From assembly GCA_028711675.1 (NCBI GenBank), contig JAQTRT010000179.1, forward strand, positions 1 to 6,821: 6,821 nt of DNA, written 5' to 3'. Every line of letters begins with the position of its first letter. Positions within the stretch are counted from its first letter, which is position 1. Both the position numbers and the translations under genes were made by a program. The stretch is from a bacterium (GTDB lineage: Bacteria; Spirochaetota; JAHITG01). Under the pieces are notes generated by a model. It worked only from the letters and a program-made list of their open reading frames with translations. It made no database searches and had not been told where the DNA came from. Shown in pieces: positions 5,921 through 6,821 of the stretch.

Positions 5921-6821
5921 CTATTCGTATATTTCGTATATGGTATCTTTCAGGATAAATCTCACATTCTGGCCCAGAGCCAGAAAATCAGCGGCCAAGG
6001 GCTCTTTCTTCAGAAGGGTGAAATATTCTTTACTGGCGAACTGGATCTTGATTGCCTTGCCGTATTTCTTGGTCTGGATCCTGGAATCCACCCAGTTTTT
6101 ACCTGAATTATAGATGGCCCGGCCCTGGATGTTCTTTACCTGCTGGGTCAGGTTCTGTTCGTTCCCTTTGGCGTCCGTGTAATTCAGCCTGTCTTTCCCC
6201 TGATAGACCTCATCATAACTCTTGGCCATGTTCAGGCTCTGGAATTCCTCGCTGGCCTGGACCGAGCGTTTCCCTGATTTTTCTTTGACCCCGGAATATT
6301 CTGCTTCACTCCGGGCAAAAAAGTCGCTGGTGGCGGGTATGGCCGCGCCCAGGGTCCGGTCATCAGACTTGATCTCGTTATGGGAGACCCGGTCCCGTTC
6401 TTCCTCGATGATCAGGTAACTGGTATACGGACTCACGATACCGTATTTTTTAGCCAGCTGGGTCACTTCATCCACAAGCTCCTTATCCTCGCCGTGGAGC
6501 CTGATCTGGTCCAGGAGGAATCCTATGCGCCGGCTGGCCCAGAGAGGCGGTATGAAATCGCTGTCTGTATCATCCTTTAAGAAATTCAGGTTGTATTCAA
6601 AGGTCTGGGTCTTGTCCTTTATTTTTCCTTCCAGTATGACCCTGGCTTCGCCGTTCCCGTCATACTGGCCCAGGAGAGTAAGGGTAGAACCTTTGAAGAG
6701 GTCGGGCAGTTCCCTGGGGTAGGTTTTATCCACCTTGATGTTCCCCTCGAACCTTAATTTCAGGTCCGTGAGGACCGGGGATTGTACTTTAGTGTAAAAA
6801 CTGGATATCTTGATCTCGATA
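5921..6821 (-). CDS. C-terminal part of a VIT / von Willebrand factor A type protein (5' end cut by window edge)
   Basis: The frame is open from the right edge to the TAG at 5921-5923, giving 299 visible residues; the start and the expected VIT and vWA domains lie outside. An in-frame GTG at 6733 is not the start, because matching sequence (VQSPVLTDLKLRFEGNIKV) continues upstream of it. The visible part matches the C-terminal region of bacterial proteins related to inter-alpha-trypsin inhibitor heavy chains: YPRELPDLFKGSTLTLLGQY, then PPLWASRRIGFLLDQIR, LHGEDKELVDEV, KKYGIVSPYTSYLI, and at the end GKNWVDS, ASKEYFTLLKKEP and FLALGQNVRFILKDTIYEI. Such proteins are usually exported and their role in bacteria is unclear. 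The C-terminus looks complete, so the nearby inverted-repeat element did not truncate it. No signal peptide or sorting signal can be judged from this part. Confidence 0.85.
   Translation of the reverse strand, partial: IEIKISSFYTKVQSPVLTDLKLRFEGNIKVDKTYPRELPDLFKGSTLTLLGQYDGNGEARVILEGKIKDKTQTFEYNLNFLKDDTDSDFIPPLWASRRIGFLLDQIRLHGEDKELVDEVTQLAKKYGIVSPYTSYLIIEEERDRVSHNEIKSDDRTLGAAIPATSDFFARSEAEYSGVKEKSGKRSVQASEEFQSLNMAKSYDEVYQGKDRLNYTDAKGNEQNLTQQVKNIQGRAIYNSGKNWVDSRIQTKKYGKAIKIQFASKEYFTLLKKEPLAADFLALGQNVRFILKDTIYEIYE

Noticed and set aside
5921..6733. vWA-type gene as a complete 270-residue protein starting at the GTG at 6733
   Set aside because: The frame stays open to the window edge, and the 29 codons upstream of that GTG match the same protein family region, so the gene is truncated by the window.
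1..6821. CRISPR arrays, tRNA or rRNA genes, phage or toxin-antitoxin modules
   Set aside because: No regularly spaced direct repeats, no tRNA or rRNA-like segments and no such proteins were seen on either strand.

Overview
The window is a stretch of ordinary-looking bacterial chromosome with moderate G+C genes and very A/T-rich spacers. It carries five protein genes, two of them cut by the window edges, and one short non-coding mobile-type repeat. Promoters of sigma-70 type (TTGACA/TATATT, TTGAAA/TATACT) and clear Shine-Dalgarno sequences before two genes argue against Bacteroidota. A secreted beta-helix protein, a VIT/vWA-type protein, a PilZ-TPR membrane protein and a GAF-GGDEF cyclase would fit Spirochaetota or a similar free-living diderm lineage. 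That placement is a guess; no marker gene is present.

Layout from left to right. Positions 1-1328 (minus strand, 3' end missing) encode a secreted right-handed parallel beta-helix protein with a signal peptide and an internal 78-residue duplication. Positions 1329-1742 are a gene-free, A/T-rich divergent control region with one good plus-strand promoter, a candidate minus-strand -10 box and three dyad symmetries. Positions 1743-2753 (plus) encode a PilZ / single-membrane-helix / coiled-coil / TPR protein. It meets, tail to tail with a 6-base gap, a YgiQ-family radical SAM gene at 2760-4457 (minus). A 120-base spacer follows, then a GAF-GGDEF diguanylate cyclase at 4578-5648 (minus) with its own promoter. 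The spacer 5649-5920 holds that promoter and a 129-base inverted-repeat element (5789-5917) with perfect 17-base ends, which stops 3 bases from the stop codon of the last gene. Positions 5921-6821 (minus, 5' end missing) encode the C-terminal part of a VIT/von Willebrand A type protein.

The functional link that can be argued is cyclic-di-GMP. The GGDEF protein should make it and the PilZ protein should bind it, and both lie within about 4 kb, though on opposite strands. The beta-helix and vWA-type proteins are probably envelope or secreted proteins. YgiQ looks like an unrelated housekeeping-type gene. Apart from the PilZ architecture and the inverted-repeat element, nothing here looks like a new system.
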